6,869 bases of DNA from assembly GCA_020860745.1 (NCBI GenBank), contig JAJBTR010000368.1, positions 1-6,869 of the forward strand, in the 5' to 3' direction. Below are positions 6,132 through 6,869 of the stretch, piece by piece (within the stretch, counting starts at the first letter, position 1; each line of letters opens with the position of its first letter). The translations under genes were made by a program, and so were the position numbers. Origin of the DNA: Lachnospiraceae bacterium (lineage in GTDB: Bacteria; Bacillota; Clostridia; Lachnospirales; Lachnospiraceae). A model generated the notes under the pieces. That model was not told the DNA's origin. It made no database searches and was given only the letters and a program-made list of their open reading frames with translations.

Positions 6132-6869
6132 CTATATTTTTCCTGCGTTTGAACCGGCCAGATATCCGCTGGTCCATGCCCACTGCAGGTTATAGCCCCC
6201 GCAGATTCCGTCCACATCCAGAATCTCTCCGGCAAAATAAAGACCGGGGACAATCTTTGATTGCATATCTGCGCCCACTTCTTTCAGCGGCACGCCGCCG
6301 CAGGTGACCTGCGCCTGCGAGAAAGTTCCGGCGGTTGTAATCTTTACCGTAGTTTCTTTCAGGCGCCGCACGATGGTATCCACTTGTTTTCGAATTGTCT
6401 TCTGAGACAATTCAGCAGCCGGAACATTTGCCGGTTTCAGTTCTTTCGTAATCATAAATGCGATTTTCTGATTTACCAGACCGTTTAGAATCTGCTGCCA
6501 GATTTTTCCGCAGCATAGATCGGCATGTTCCGACTTGTATTCGTTCTTTACAGACGATGCATCTGTATGCTTTTCTACCGATCTATCTGTGTATCCTCTC
6601 TCACGCGTAAATCCGGCTGCCTGCCGAAACAGGATCTGCGTCAGCTGTTCCCTGGAAAATTCCGGCAAAAAATCAATCTGTGCTGTTACATTCCGCCCCT
6701 CATCTAACGCGATGGATGCAAAACGGCTGACCTGAAAAGTCGGGATACCGGAAATACCCTCTTTGGTAAACTGCAGCTCACCAGTATCGTCGGCAGCCGT
6801 TTTTCCCTCTATCTGCAGCCGGATACCGGCCTGCGCGGGAACGCCAGCCACCTCAGACAGACAGGGTTC
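6132..6869 (-). CDS. HI0933/BaiN-like FAD-dependent oxidoreductase, C-terminal part (5' end outside window)
   Basis: The frame is open to the right edge, so only the last 245 residues are seen; a GTG at 6849-6851 is an internal valine, not a start. The family is about 410 residues, so the N-terminal FAD-binding Rossmann part with its GxGxxG is missing. What shows the family is GELQFTKEGISGIP (visible residues about 30-43), the insert domain that follows, TFSQAQVTCGGVPLKEV (about 182-198) and the strongly conserved C-terminal VPGLYFAGEILDVDG and CGGYNLQWAWTSGYLAG, which close the FAD site. Relatives are annotated as aminoacetone-oxidase-type, YhiN or BaiN flavoproteins; substrates are mostly unknown and no role in bile acid metabolism can be claimed here. 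A low-complexity polar stretch near visible residues 85-115 is a probable loop. It lies 67 bp upstream of leuS. Confidence 0.88.
   Translation of the reverse strand, partial: EPCLSEVAGVPAQAGIRLQIEGKTAADDTGELQFTKEGISGIPTFQVSRFASIALDEGRNVTAQIDFLPEFSREQLTQILFRQAAGFTRERGYTDRSVEKHTDASSVKNEYKSEHADLCCGKIWQQILNGLVNQKIAFMITKELKPANVPAAELSQKTIRKQVDTIVRRLKETTVKITTAGTFSQAQVTCGGVPLKEVGADMQSKIVPGLYFAGEILDVDGICGGYNLQWAWTSGYLAGSNAGKI

Noticed and set aside
6849..6851. GTG as the start of the flavoprotein gene
   Set aside because: The frame stays open to the window edge, and the protein would lack its FAD-binding N-terminus; the codon is internal.

Overview
The window carries five protein-coding genes, all on the minus strand. 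Read in the direction of transcription (right to left) they are: an HI0933/BaiN-like flavoprotein cut by the right edge (6132-6869), leucyl-tRNA synthetase leuS (3644-6064), a Clostridia-type prolipoprotein diacylglyceryl transferase lgt (2708-3496), tRNA 2-thiouridylase mnmA/trmU (1395-2621), and the [FeFe]-hydrogenase maturase hydE (151-1188). No plus-strand gene is supported. Roughly balanced base composition, strong AGGAGG-type ribosome sites, an HI0933 flavoprotein, the Cys-rich Lgt variant and a hydrogenase maturase together suggest an anaerobic fermenting Firmicute of class Clostridia, perhaps Lachnospiraceae. This is an inference from protein style, not a database match.

Layout. The flavoprotein is followed after 67 bp by leuS, with a good extended -10 promoter in the gap and no room for a T-box leader. 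A 147-bp gap to lgt holds a 23-codon ORF in frame with the leuS amber codon and a perfect 10-bp inverted repeat against the lgt ribosome site. An 86-bp gap separates lgt from mnmA. A 206-bp gap between mnmA and hydE is mostly three tandem copies of a 53-bp hairpin-forming repeat that runs into the mnmA stop codon. The last 150 bp, downstream of hydE, hold a 24-codon ORF of unknown status and a possible outward promoter.

Biology. LeuRS charges tRNA-Leu, MnmA thiolates wobble U34 of Lys/Glu/Gln tRNAs, Lgt lipidates prolipoproteins at the membrane, and HydE supplies part of the H-cluster of [FeFe] hydrogenase. They do not form one pathway. hydF, hydG and the hydrogenase are not in the window.

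The most unusual points are a 14-residue (42-bp) tandem repeat inside MnmA, just upstream of and copying part of its CCSLED segment; the lack of an ATG in front of mnmA, where the only strong Shine-Dalgarno faces an in-frame ACG; and the 53-bp repeat array, whose arms can pair in two mutually exclusive ways with compensating base differences. I found no convincing new multi-gene system.
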